Shown here piece after piece: positions 1-7,678 of a DNA stretch of 28,403 nucleotides. A program made the position numbers and the translations under genes. Under the pieces are notes generated by a model. The model had not been told where the DNA came from and did not search any database. It saw only the letters and a list, made by a program, of their open reading frames with translations. Every line of letters begins with the position of its first letter. The stretch's first letter is position 1. This stretch comes from an uncultured Blautia sp. (GTDB lineage Bacteria; Bacillota; Clostridia; Lachnospirales; Lachnospiraceae). The DNA lies in contig NZ_CALFLA010000083.1 in assembly GCF_937880195.1 (NCBI RefSeq), forward strand, positions 1 through 28,403, written 5' to 3'.

Positions 1-69
1 ACTCATGCAAGTCAAATCTGCCCCTGTTTGGAACTATCATTTCCCGACAGCCCCTATTCTTATTTATTA

Positions 70-597
70 TTAGAATTCCGGTTCAATAAGTCCGTAGGTA
101 TTTCCTTTACGCTTATAAACAACGTTTACCTGCTCTGTCTCTGCATTAAAGAATACAAAGAAACTATGACCCAGAAGTTCCATCTGTACACATGCATCCT
201 CAGGATACATAGGCTTGATACCAAACTTCTTAGTACGAATGATCTTAACTTCCTCATCCTCTTCATATTCCTTATCCAGATATTCCTGCTGGAAATTACC
301 GGACGCCTGTTTTCTGTCTACAATCTTATTCTTGTATTTGCGAAGCTGACGTTCGATCACCTCTTCTACCAGGTCTATAGATACATACATATCATTGCTG
401 ACCTGCTCAGAACGGATAATACTTCCCTTCATCGGGATCGTTACCTCAATCTTCTGTCTTTCTTTTTCCACACTTAAAGTTACTACAACTTCGGTGTCAG
501 GAGTGAAATACCGTTCCAGTTTACCAAGTTTGTCCTCAACGGCTGTTTTAAGTCCTTCAGTAACTGCAATGTTTTTTCCGCTAATAATAAATTTCAT
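70..597 (-). CDS. hpf: Ribosome hibernation promoting factor, long form
   Basis: The 175-residue product has the two-domain layout of long HPF. Residues 1-100 form the ribosome-binding domain, starting MKFIISGKNIAVTEGLK, with a basic stretch RQLRKYKNKIVDRK around 83-96. An acidic linker follows (about 104-117, rich in D and E). The C-terminal dimerisation domain (about 118-175) contains KIIRTKKFGIKPMYPEDA and VVYKRKGNTYGLIEP. Family knowledge: long HPF binds the 30S subunit and dimerises through its C-terminal domain to make inactive 100S ribosomes in stationary phase or stress. The ATG is preceded by AAAGGGG at about 10 nt. It is monocistronic here, with its own promoter upstream, and is not obviously linked in function to the kdp genes before it. 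Identity is very secure. Confidence 0.96.
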   Translation of the reverse strand: MKFIISGKNIAVTEGLKTAVEDKLGKLERYFTPDTEVVVTLSVEKERQKIEVTIPMKGSIIRSEQVSNDMYVSIDLVEEVIERQLRKYKNKIVDRKQASGNFQQEYLDKEYEEDEEVKIIRTKKFGIKPMYPEDACVQMELLGHSFFVFFNAETEQVNVVYKRKGNTYGLIEPEF

Positions 598-671
598 ACA
601 TCCATCCCCTTTGCTGTTTATTTGGGTAATGCCTGCGCTGGAATCTTCCTGCGCTTATTGCTTATGAGGAC

Positions 672-701
672 ATTATACCACAAACACACGAATTATAACA
701 A
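672..701 (-). promoter_or_regulatory. Sigma-A type promoter of hpf
   Basis: On the minus strand a TTGTTA -35 box (696-701) lies 18 bp from a perfect TATAAT -10 box (672-677), which also carries an upstream TG (extended -10, TGGTATAAT). The start codon of hpf is about 75 bp downstream, giving a leader of roughly 65 nt. The leader holds two copies of AGCGCAGG (plus-strand 632-639 and 648-655). Confidence 0.7.
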
Positions 702-744
702 CACTTTACGAAATTTTTATATTATAAAAGTATAAATTTCATTA

Positions 745-2751
745 TTAACTGATAAATACATCTTTTAATTTTACACCTGTTTCATTGAGCATTGCTATAA
801 GAAGTCCATATTTAAACTCCTGTATCTGCCTGCGCTCCTCAAGAAAAATTCCCAGGACTCCCTTAACCGTTTCTTCATCCTGTACCGGAAGATACATAGC
901 GTCTGCCGTAGGAAGAGTATGCGTACAGGCTCCGGCCCGGTGATGATTAGCCGCTACCCATTTCGCCACAGCCTTTTCCTGAGGAGTAAAAAGCTGCTGC
1001 AGGCTGTCCTTTTTCGCACCTTTTCTCGGAAAGAGCATCGGTTCTTCCAAAAGTCCTTTCTTATCTACAGGATAAATAATCAAAGACAGATTCAGAAGTT
1101 TTTCCGCCTGAGCAGCCAGTTGTTCCCAAACCTCTTTTTCTGATCTGCATCGTCTCAGTTTCCTGCTGTTTTCCAGAAGAATTTCTGTCCGGTATGCTTT
1201 TTTTACGCTTTCTTTATTCTGCAGTTTCAGTTTTCTTGTCTGTGACGCTGTAAAAAGTCCTACCATAAACAGCATAATAAAGGTGGTTGGATATCCTCTG
1301 TCATATGCTTTTAACGAATAATACGGTTCCGTAAAAAAGAAATTAAAGGCAAGCACACTGAACAAAGCAGAATATACTGCATATATTTTTTTATCTGAAA
1401 TATAAGACGAAATCAACACGCCTAATATATATACCATAATAATATTTGATTCTGGAAGGTGCATTCTCTGAAACAGCCACGCCGCCACAGTGGTAAGGAC
1501 AAGAATCACATTGATCTCGCCAAATTCCCACATAACCTGAGTCGGACTGGTTTCCTCATTTTTATTTTTTTTATTTTTTTTGTGCTGTAACGCCGGCTTT
1601 ATATTTTTCATATCCGGAATAATGTAAACATCAATATTAGGCGCCATGCTGTTCAGCTTTTCCAGTACCTCCGCCCTTGGCTTATGCAGAAAGAATCTGT
1701 GGTTTGTCCTCCCCAGCACTACCTTGGAAACATTACTCACAATGGCATATTCTGCAACCTGACTACCGATGTCAGATCCATAGACCGTAACGATCTTGGC
1801 CCCCAGAGCTCTTGCCAGCTCCATATTCTGCCGTATGCTCTTCTTTGTTTTTTCATCAGCCTCCTGCATATCCGGCGTCTCTACATAAAGTCCTGTAAAC
1901 TGTGCGTGAAACGCATAGGCAAGGCGGGCGGCTGACCGGATCACCTTGGCGCTGGACTGCGCCGCAGAAATACATGCCAGAACATGCTCCCCGGTATGAT
2001 AATCCATGTTTCCTTGTATATTCCGCTCTTCCTCAGCAATCCGGTTCACCCGGTCTGCCGTCCGCCTCAGTGTAATTTCACGAAGAGCCGCCAACTTTTC
2101 TCTTTTGAAAAAATTATTCATGGCTCTTTCAGCCTGAACCGATTTGTAAATCTTTCCTTCCCTCATTCGTTCCAGGAGATCTTCCGGTTCAATGTCAATA
2201 ACCTCCACCTGGTCGGCATGGTCAAAAACCACGTCCGGGATTCTCTCCCTTACCTCAACCTGGGTAATTGATCCTACCAGATCGTTCAGGCTTTCCAGAT
2301 GCTGAATATTAACTGTTGTATAAACGTCAATTCCAGCGCGAAGCAATTCCTTTACATCCTGGTATCGCTTCTCATTTCTGCACCCAGGAGCATTGGTATG
2401 AGCCAGTTCGTCCACAAGAATCAGATGCGGATGACGTCTCAGCGCACAGTCAAGATCAAATTCCCGCAGCTTTACCCCTTTATACTCTATCATAAGAGGA
2501 GGAATTGTTTCCAGTCCCTCAACCAGTTTCAGGGTATCCGGCCTGTCATGAGGCTCGATATACCCTGCAACCACGTCTGTCTTATGTTCTTTTGCTTCAT
2601 GAGCAGCCTCCAGCATTGTATATGTTTTGCCGGAGCCTGCCGCATACCCAAGAAAAATTTTCAATTTACCTTTATGCTTTTTCAGCTTCAGTTCTTCCTC
2701 ATACTGAATTTTTTTTAATAAATATTCTGAATCCGGTCTTGTATCTTCCAT
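745..2751 (-). CDS. kdpD: KdpD-like potassium/turgor sensor lacking the histidine-kinase domains
   Basis: The 668-residue protein has the KdpD sensor module at residues 25-235: a Walker-A-like GYAAGSGKT at 35-43 and DELAHTNAPG at 114-123. A USP-like domain follows (about 255-380), including an FTGLY motif at 285-289. Then come a Lys/Asn-rich linker (390-400), four hydrophobic segments of the DUF4118 type (about 412-503, with FNFFFTEPYYSL) and a GAF-like region (about 535-645). It stops at residue 668, where a full KdpD (about 900 residues) would begin its H-box and ATPase domains; neither is present, nor is there room before hpf. Family knowledge: KdpD senses low K+ and phosphorylates KdpE, and USP domains of some Firmicute KdpD proteins bind c-di-AMP. 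It is the last gene of the kdp operon, 12 nt after kdpC. The kinase-less form may regulate by protein contact or act with another kinase (inference). Confidence 0.9.
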   Translation of the reverse strand: MEDTRPDSEYLLKKIQYEEELKLKKHKGKLKIFLGYAAGSGKTYTMLEAAHEAKEHKTDVVAGYIEPHDRPDTLKLVEGLETIPPLMIEYKGVKLREFDLDCALRRHPHLILVDELAHTNAPGCRNEKRYQDVKELLRAGIDVYTTVNIQHLESLNDLVGSITQVEVRERIPDVVFDHADQVEVIDIEPEDLLERMREGKIYKSVQAERAMNNFFKREKLAALREITLRRTADRVNRIAEEERNIQGNMDYHTGEHVLACISAAQSSAKVIRSAARLAYAFHAQFTGLYVETPDMQEADEKTKKSIRQNMELARALGAKIVTVYGSDIGSQVAEYAIVSNVSKVVLGRTNHRFFLHKPRAEVLEKLNSMAPNIDVYIIPDMKNIKPALQHKKNKKNKNEETSPTQVMWEFGEINVILVLTTVAAWLFQRMHLPESNIIMVYILGVLISSYISDKKIYAVYSALFSVLAFNFFFTEPYYSLKAYDRGYPTTFIMLFMVGLFTASQTRKLKLQNKESVKKAYRTEILLENSRKLRRCRSEKEVWEQLAAQAEKLLNLSLIIYPVDKKGLLEEPMLFPRKGAKKDSLQQLFTPQEKAVAKWVAANHHRAGACTHTLPTADAMYLPVQDEETVKGVLGIFLEERRQIQEFKYGLLIAMLNETGVKLKDVFIS

Positions 2752-2763
2752 TCCTTTGCTCCA

Positions 2764-3408
2764 TCAGATAATACCCATAGCTCCTGCAATCGCAAGATTG
2801 CATTTCAGTACATTGACTCTTTCTTCTCCAAAAATCCCCAGTACCTTATGCTCTGTGTTCTCCTCTACAATCGCTTCTACTTCCTGTTCTGAAAGTCCGG
2901 AATTTTCTGCAACAGCGGCAATCTGTACTTCTGCTGCCTCAGGGCTGATATGAGGATCAAGTCCTGAACCGGATGCAGTTAAAAGATCTGACGGAATTTT
3001 CTCCTTTTTCACACCTGGATGTGTTTTCAAAAATTCATCCAGATCTTCCTGGACACGTTTTTCCAGTTTCGGATTGGAATTAGCGTAGTTAAAAGATCCT
3101 GAAGATACGCCGCTGTATTCTCCGCTTTCCTTCTGTTCTTTCGTATATGTATTATAGTTTACCGAAGAAACTCTTCCTTTAAAAAAATAGTCTTCTGAAA
3201 AATCCTGTCCTATCAGCTCTGAGCCGACTGCTTCTTCTATATTATTTGTCGGCTCTCCATTTTTGTCAATCAGATTTCCATTCGCATTATTCTTCATAGT
3301 AAGCTGGCTGACGCCTGTCAGCGCAAGGGGATAAACAAAAGAGCAAAGCACAATCATCACTGCGCTGAATAAAAATGCCTTTCCCAACATCTTCCCAATC
3401 TTTTTCAT
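2764..3408 (-). CDS. kdpC: Potassium-transporting ATPase subunit C
   Basis: The 214-residue KdpC has one N-terminal membrane segment (about residues 11-34) and a soluble domain carrying the family signature PSDLLTASGSGLDPHIS (139-155). An earlier conserved patch (YFFKGRVSSVNYN, about 74-86) matches the usual YFxGRPSxxxYN region. KdpC is the small stabilising subunit of the KdpFABC pump. The product is slightly longer than most KdpC proteins (about 190 residues), because of a charged insert around 88-105. The gene lies 13 nt after kdpB and 12 nt before kdpD, consistent with cotranscription. Confidence 0.96.
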   Translation of the reverse strand: MKKIGKMLGKAFLFSAVMIVLCSFVYPLALTGVSQLTMKNNANGNLIDKNGEPTNNIEEAVGSELIGQDFSEDYFFKGRVSSVNYNTYTKEQKESGEYSGVSSGSFNYANSNPKLEKRVQEDLDEFLKTHPGVKKEKIPSDLLTASGSGLDPHISPEAAEVQIAAVAENSGLSEQEVEAIVEENTEHKVLGIFGEERVNVLKCNLAIAGAMGII

Positions 3409-3421
3409 AAAAATCTTCCTC

Positions 3422-5476
3422 CTACATTCCGATCATTGCAAGAATCGGAGCTACGATCAAATCTATCAGTTTAATTCCAACAAATGGAATAATGATACCG
3501 CCGACACCATAAACGCCCATGTTTCTCAGCAGAAGTTTTTCTGCTTTCATCGGTTTATATTTAACTCCTTTCATGGCAATCGGAATCAGCGCCGGAATAA
3601 TAACAGCGTTAAAAATCAATGCAGACAGAATTGCACTTGCCGGTGTTGCCAGTCTCATAATATTCAAAATCTGCATCTGTGGCAGAACCATAGTAAACAT
3701 TGCAGGAATAATAGCAAAATATTTTGCAATATCATTTGCAATACTGAAAGTTGTCAGTGACCCTCTTGTGATCAGAAGCTGTTTACCAATCTCAACGACT
3801 TCCAGAATCTTTGTAGGGTCAGAATCCAGGTCAACCATATTGGCAGCTTCCTTTGCCGCCTGTGTACCTGAATTCATGGCAAGCCCTACATCCGCCTGTG
3901 CCAACGCAGGGGCATCGTTTGTACCGTCTCCGGTCATGGCTACCAGTTTTCCTTCTGCCTGTTCTTTCTTAATGGCTGTAATCTTATCTTCAGGACGGCA
4001 TTCTGCAATAAATCCGTCTACGCCTGCCTCCTTTGCAATGGTGGCTGCTGTCAGCGGGTTATCGCCGGTACACATAATAGTTTTAATACCAATTTCACGA
4101 AGTCTGGCAAAACGTTCTACCAGTCCCGGTTTTACTGTATCCTTCAGATAGATTACCCCGTATATCTTAGCGTTTACACATACGACCAACGGAGTTCCGC
4201 CCAGATTTGAAACCTCTGTTACAATTCCTTCCAGATCTTCCGGAATCTGACCTCCTTTTTCCTGTACAAATTCTTTAATCGCTTCATAAGCTCCTTTGCG
4301 GATCACCGTACCGTCCTTACAGTCCGCACCACTCATTTTTGTCTGTGCGGTAAACTCTGCAAATTCCATTCCATCTGTATCCAGACTGTCAGGATCACAC
4401 CCCATTTTCCTGCCAAGGTCTACTGTTGATTTTCCTTCCGGTGTTCCGTCAAGAAGAGAGGACAACACGCTGTACCGGATCAGGTCATTCTTATCTGTGC
4501 CTTTTACCGGATAAAATTCTGCTGCAAGACGGTTACCAAAGGTAATCGTGCCTGTTTTATCAAGGATCATCGTGTCCACATCGCCACAGGCTTCAACCGC
4601 TTTTCCTGACATGGCGATTACATTAAAACGTGTAACACGATCCATACCTGCAATTCCGATTGCAGAAAGAAGTCCGCCAATAGTTGTGGGGATCAGGCAT
4701 ACCATTAAGGCAATCGCCCAGGAAATCGGAATTCTTACGCCCAGATAATTTGCAAAAGGATAAAGAGTGACAACAACAATCAAAAAAATCAGTGTCAATA
4801 CAATCAACAGTGTATTCAGTGCAATTTCATTTGGCGTTTTTTGTCTGGACGCGCCTTCTACCAGAGAAATCATTTTATCCAGAAAAGATTCGCCCGGCTC
4901 AGCCACAATACGGATTTTCAGCCAGTCGGAAACAACTGTAGTTCCTCCTGTTACAGAAGAAAAATCTCCGCCGGCTTCTCTTGTTACGGGAGCAGATTCA
5001 CCGGTAATTGCAGATTCATCTACAGACGCGATTCCCTCGATAACCTCACCGTCGTTTGGAATTACTTCTCCCATTTTTACAAGTACAATATCACCTTTTT
5101 TCAGATCAGAAGCATTGACTATTTTTTCTTCTCCGTCTGAAAGAAGAATTCTTGCTTTTGTATCCTGCTTTGTTTTTTTCAGGGACGCTGCCTGCGCTTT
5201 TCCTCTTCCTTCTGCTACAGATTCTGCAAAGTTAGCAAACAGTACCGTCACAAAAAGAATCCCTGTTACAAATCCATTATACAGTCTGTATTCTGCCTGT
5301 CCGCCAAACAGCGTTGGAAAAATTGTCAGTACCAAAGTTATGATACATCCCACCTCAACGACAAACATTACCGGATTTTTTATCATATATCTCGGATCCA
5401 GTTTCTGAAAAGCGCCAATAATGGATGATTTCAATATATCCGGTGTAATAAATTTGGTCTTTTCCTTTTTAGCCAT
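3422..5476 (-). CDS. kdpB: Potassium-transporting P-type ATPase subunit B
   Basis: The 684-residue catalytic subunit of the Kdp pump has all the P-type ATPase hallmarks. These are TGES at 158-161 (A-domain; its Ser is the known inhibitory phosphorylation site in E. coli KdpB), DKTGT with the phosphorylated Asp at 306, and the hinge [17 protein letters not shown] further on. Membrane helices lie at about 38-58, 65-85, 220-240, 250-275 and in the C-terminal quarter. The protein hydrolyses ATP to drive K+ uptake through KdpA. It sits 27 nt downstream of kdpA with a strong Shine-Dalgarno region (AAAGGAGAAAAGAG) before the ATG. No key residue is missing, so the pump should be active. Confidence 0.98.
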   Translation of the reverse strand: MAKKEKTKFITPDILKSSIIGAFQKLDPRYMIKNPVMFVVEVGCIITLVLTIFPTLFGGQAEYRLYNGFVTGILFVTVLFANFAESVAEGRGKAQAASLKKTKQDTKARILLSDGEEKIVNASDLKKGDIVLVKMGEVIPNDGEVIEGIASVDESAITGESAPVTREAGGDFSSVTGGTTVVSDWLKIRIVAEPGESFLDKMISLVEGASRQKTPNEIALNTLLIVLTLIFLIVVVTLYPFANYLGVRIPISWAIALMVCLIPTTIGGLLSAIGIAGMDRVTRFNVIAMSGKAVEACGDVDTMILDKTGTITFGNRLAAEFYPVKGTDKNDLIRYSVLSSLLDGTPEGKSTVDLGRKMGCDPDSLDTDGMEFAEFTAQTKMSGADCKDGTVIRKGAYEAIKEFVQEKGGQIPEDLEGIVTEVSNLGGTPLVVCVNAKIYGVIYLKDTVKPGLVERFARLREIGIKTIMCTGDNPLTAATIAKEAGVDGFIAECRPEDKITAIKKEQAEGKLVAMTGDGTNDAPALAQADVGLAMNSGTQAAKEAANMVDLDSDPTKILEVVEIGKQLLITRGSLTTFSIANDIAKYFAIIPAMFTMVLPQMQILNIMRLATPASAILSALIFNAVIIPALIPIAMKGVKYKPMKAEKLLLRNMGVYGVGGIIIPFVGIKLIDLIVAPILAMIGM

Positions 5477-5503
5477 TTCTCTTTTCTCCTTTTTCTGTAT
5501 CTA

Positions 5504-7234
5504 CTACATCCACAACGACAGATGTTCTGCAATCGGTCCCAGTGCAAGTGCAGGGAAGAAGGTCAGCGCTGCGAAGATGTAAACAATAAATACAAGAACA
5601 ACCATAAATACCACATTGTCTGTTCTAAGAGTTCCTACAGACTCATTTACTCTCTTCTTTGCAAGAAGTGAACCGGCGATTGCAAGCTGTGCAACAATAG
5701 CAATATATCTTCCAAAGAACATTGCAAGACCTGTGGTCACATTCCAGAATACAGTGTTGTCTGCAAGTCCCTCAAAGCCGGAACCGTTGTTTGCTGCTGA
5801 AGACGTATATTCGTATAATACCTGACTAAGTCCGTGGTATGATGGATTCGTAATCCCATCCAGCCCTCCGGACACACTGACTGCAAGCGCAGAAAATCCA
5901 AGGATTAGAAGCGGGTGGATTAAAATGACAATCGCAACCAGCTTCATTTCTTTTCCTTCGATCTTTTTATTCAGATATTCCGGCGTACGTCCTACCATCA
6001 ATCCACAGATAAATACAGCAAGGATCACATACATGATCATATTCATAAGACCAACGCCCTTACCTCCAAACACACAATTCAGCATCATATGAAGAAGAGG
6101 AACCATTCCGCCGAGAGGCGTCAGCGTATCGTGCATATTATTAACAGTACCTGTGGTAAAAGATGTAGTTACCGTGGTAAACAAAGAAGACTGCGCCGTG
6201 CCAAATCGAACCTCTTTTCCTTCCATGCTTCCCGCGCTTTGCTGAATTCCTGTTTCATCAATGACTGGATTTCCTGCCATTTCCGAATTGTAGCAGACCA
6301 GAAGACCAATCATAAAAATGATTCCCATTGCTCCAAAAACAACTGCTCCCTGACGTCCTATCAGAATTTTTTTCTGTGCAGGTACAAGCGCCGCGGCTTT
6401 TTCTGCTTTATTCCTCTTACGATCATGAAGCATATGACCAAAAGTAACCACACAGGCGCCCGGAAGAATCATCATGGAAATCATCTCTACAATATTGGAA
6501 ATAACTGTTGGATTTTCAAAAGGTGTCGTAGAGTTTGCGCCAAAGAATCCGCCTCCGTTTGTTCCCAAATGCTTAATGGACTCCAGCGCCGCTACCGGTC
6601 CCATGGCAAAATCCTGATATTTTCCTTCAATGGTTTCAACGGTAAAGTTCTGAATCAATGTCTGAGGTGTTCCCTGGCTTACCAGGATCAAACCAACGAT
6701 AAAGGATACCGGAATAAGAATCCTTGTTGTTATCCTTACCATATCTCTGTAAAAGTTTCCAAGTTTTTTTCCTGCAAGTCCCCTGCAAAACGCCATACAT
6801 GCAGCATAGCCGCTGGCTGCTGAAGTAAACATCATAAAAATAATCACGCACATCTGACTTGCATAAGAAAGTCCGCTTTCACCAGAATAGTGCTGAAGAT
6901 TTGTATTTGTCATAAAACTGATAATAGTATTAAAAGAAAGAGATGGTTCCATTCCTTCGATTCCATTTGGATTCAGAAACAGAAAATTTTGCACTCTTAG
7001 AATCAGATATCCCACAAATATCATTACGGCGTTTGCTGTTAAAAGTGAAAGGGCATATTTTTTCCATCCCATGTTCTCATTATTAATTCCGCAGACCTTA
7101 TATATGAAACGGTCCACCGGATCAAATACCCGGTCTGCAAAAGTCTTTTGTTCTGTAGCAATATGATACATATACTTTCCCATTGGAATTACCAGTATCA
7201 GAAAAATTGCCAACGTAAAAATAATCTGTAACAT
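5504..7234 (-). CDS. kdpA: Potassium-transporting ATPase subunit A (K+ channel subunit)
   Basis: The 576-residue, very hydrophobic protein matches KdpA. Selectivity-filter-type repeats are visible, including TNTNLQHYSGE (about 109-119) and GTNGGGFFGANSTTPFENP (about 224-242), with two further ones near 360 and 480. KdpA is the SKT-superfamily channel subunit that binds K+ with high affinity and passes it to KdpB. The ATG is preceded by GGAGGAGA at optimal distance. It follows kdpF by 37 nt and precedes kdpB by 27 nt. Length is typical of the family. Confidence 0.98.
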   Translation of the reverse strand: MLQIIFTLAIFLILVIPMGKYMYHIATEQKTFADRVFDPVDRFIYKVCGINNENMGWKKYALSLLTANAVMIFVGYLILRVQNFLFLNPNGIEGMEPSLSFNTIISFMTNTNLQHYSGESGLSYASQMCVIIFMMFTSAASGYAACMAFCRGLAGKKLGNFYRDMVRITTRILIPVSFIVGLILVSQGTPQTLIQNFTVETIEGKYQDFAMGPVAALESIKHLGTNGGGFFGANSTTPFENPTVISNIVEMISMMILPGACVVTFGHMLHDRKRNKAEKAAALVPAQKKILIGRQGAVVFGAMGIIFMIGLLVCYNSEMAGNPVIDETGIQQSAGSMEGKEVRFGTAQSSLFTTVTTSFTTGTVNNMHDTLTPLGGMVPLLHMMLNCVFGGKGVGLMNMIMYVILAVFICGLMVGRTPEYLNKKIEGKEMKLVAIVILIHPLLILGFSALAVSVSGGLDGITNPSYHGLSQVLYEYTSSAANNGSGFEGLADNTVFWNVTTGLAMFFGRYIAIVAQLAIAGSLLAKKRVNESVGTLRTDNVVFMVVLVFIVYIFAALTFFPALALGPIAEHLSLWM

Positions 7235-7271
7235 TTCTCTCCTCCTGTTGCACTCCCTTTTGTCCTAAAAT

Positions 7272-7349
7272 TCACAGCTTTTCCGGATATATCAGCGCAT
7301 ATACCAGATATACTCCAAGTCCCAGAATAATAATCCCTAATGAAATCAT
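7272..7349 (-). CDS. kdpF: KdpF, small membrane subunit of the Kdp pump
   Basis: A 25-codon ORF is translated from the minus strand as MISLGIIILGLGVYLVYALI followed by a short YPEKL tail. It is a single membrane helix with the characteristic LVYALI..PE ending of KdpF. KdpF sits at the KdpA/KdpB interface and stabilises the complex. It is immediately upstream of kdpA, as in other kdp operons, and has a GGTGAG-like ribosome-binding site about 8 nt before the ATG. It is short enough to be missed by most gene callers, but position and sequence together make the call strong. Confidence 0.88.
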   Translation of the reverse strand: MISLGIIILGLGVYLVYALIYPEKL

Positions 7350-7368
7350 GACTTCACTCACCTTCCTC

Positions 7369-7470
7369 TTATTTTTCCTTTGGGGTTACCTGCGCTTCAC
7401 AAAAATCTGCAAACAGCTTCACAAGGCCGAAACAGCCAAGAAGAACAGCTAGCATTACAATATCCATCAT
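7369..7470 (-). CDS. Small membrane protein at the head of the kdp operon
   Basis: A 33-34 codon ORF precedes kdpF. It encodes a hydrophobic helix (MDIVMLAVLLGCFGLVKLFA) and a short polar tail ending TPKEK. Three ATGs stand in tandem at 7473, 7470 and 7467. The GGAGG at 7478-7482 is 4, 7 and 10 nt away respectively, so the middle ATG is chosen. The stop is 19 nt before the kdpF ATG, which supports cotranscription. Small proteins of this shape are found before kdpF in other bacteria (from memory), but I know of no proven function. It could be an accessory Kdp subunit or a regulatory leader peptide. Confidence 0.62.
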   Translation of the reverse strand: MMDIVMLAVLLGCFGLVKLFADFCEAQVTPKEK

Positions 7471-7510
7471 CATTTTTCCTCCTCTCTTTCTCAGACATTG
7501 TATACAACTT

Positions 7511-7540
7511 CTTATAAAATCGGTATTAAATTCCTGATAA
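7511..7540 (-). promoter_or_regulatory. Weak candidate promoter of the kdp operon
   Basis: On the minus strand TTATCA (7535-7540) and TATAAG (7511-7516) are 18 bp apart, about 40 bp upstream of the first small ORF. This is a modest match to the sigma-A consensus, as might be expected for an activated promoter. A TATACAAT further downstream (7501-7507 region) lacks a good -35. No KdpE-type operator was recognised. The match could be chance in AT-rich sequence. Confidence 0.25.
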
Positions 7541-7562
7541 GGGATATTAATTTATCATAAAG

Positions 7563-7642
7563 AAAAAACTGCTGTATAGTTCCTGTACAGATTCTGAAAA
7601 GTATCTTTCTCAAATCTGACTGCAACTCATACAACAGTTTTT
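7563..7642 (-). terminator. Long nested hairpin with U-run between the sugar operon and kdp
   Basis: The transcript of the minus strand would fold from AAAAACUGUUGUAU (7629-7642) against AUACAGCAGUUUUU (7563-7577), nearly perfect with one G-U pair. Inside this pair further stems: AGUU with AACU, then CAGAUU (613-618 region) with AAUCUG (588-593 region), then UGAGAAAG with CUUUUCA around a 3-nt loop. The outer 3' arm ends in six U residues. It lies 36 nt after the stop of the GT-C gene and about 90 nt before the first kdp ORF. It is best read as the terminator of the sugar operon; a regulatory leader of kdp is the alternative. Confidence 0.55.
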
Positions 7643-7678
7643 CTCTTATTTATTATATAAATTTTCAGGCAAAGATCT

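Noticed and set aside
598..745. Remnant kinase domain of kdpD in another frame
   Set aside because: The 147-nt gap is AT-rich, contains the hpf promoter and leader, and has no H-box or ATPase motif in any frame, so the gene is not a simple frameshift.
6089..6823. Plus-strand open frame of 244 codons opposite kdpA
   Set aside because: Antisense to intact kdpA; basic, Cys- and Ser-rich translation typical of a shadow frame.
7473..7678. c-di-AMP (ydaO-type) riboswitch before kdp
   Set aside because: The conserved aptamer core is absent; only the long simple hairpin is visible.
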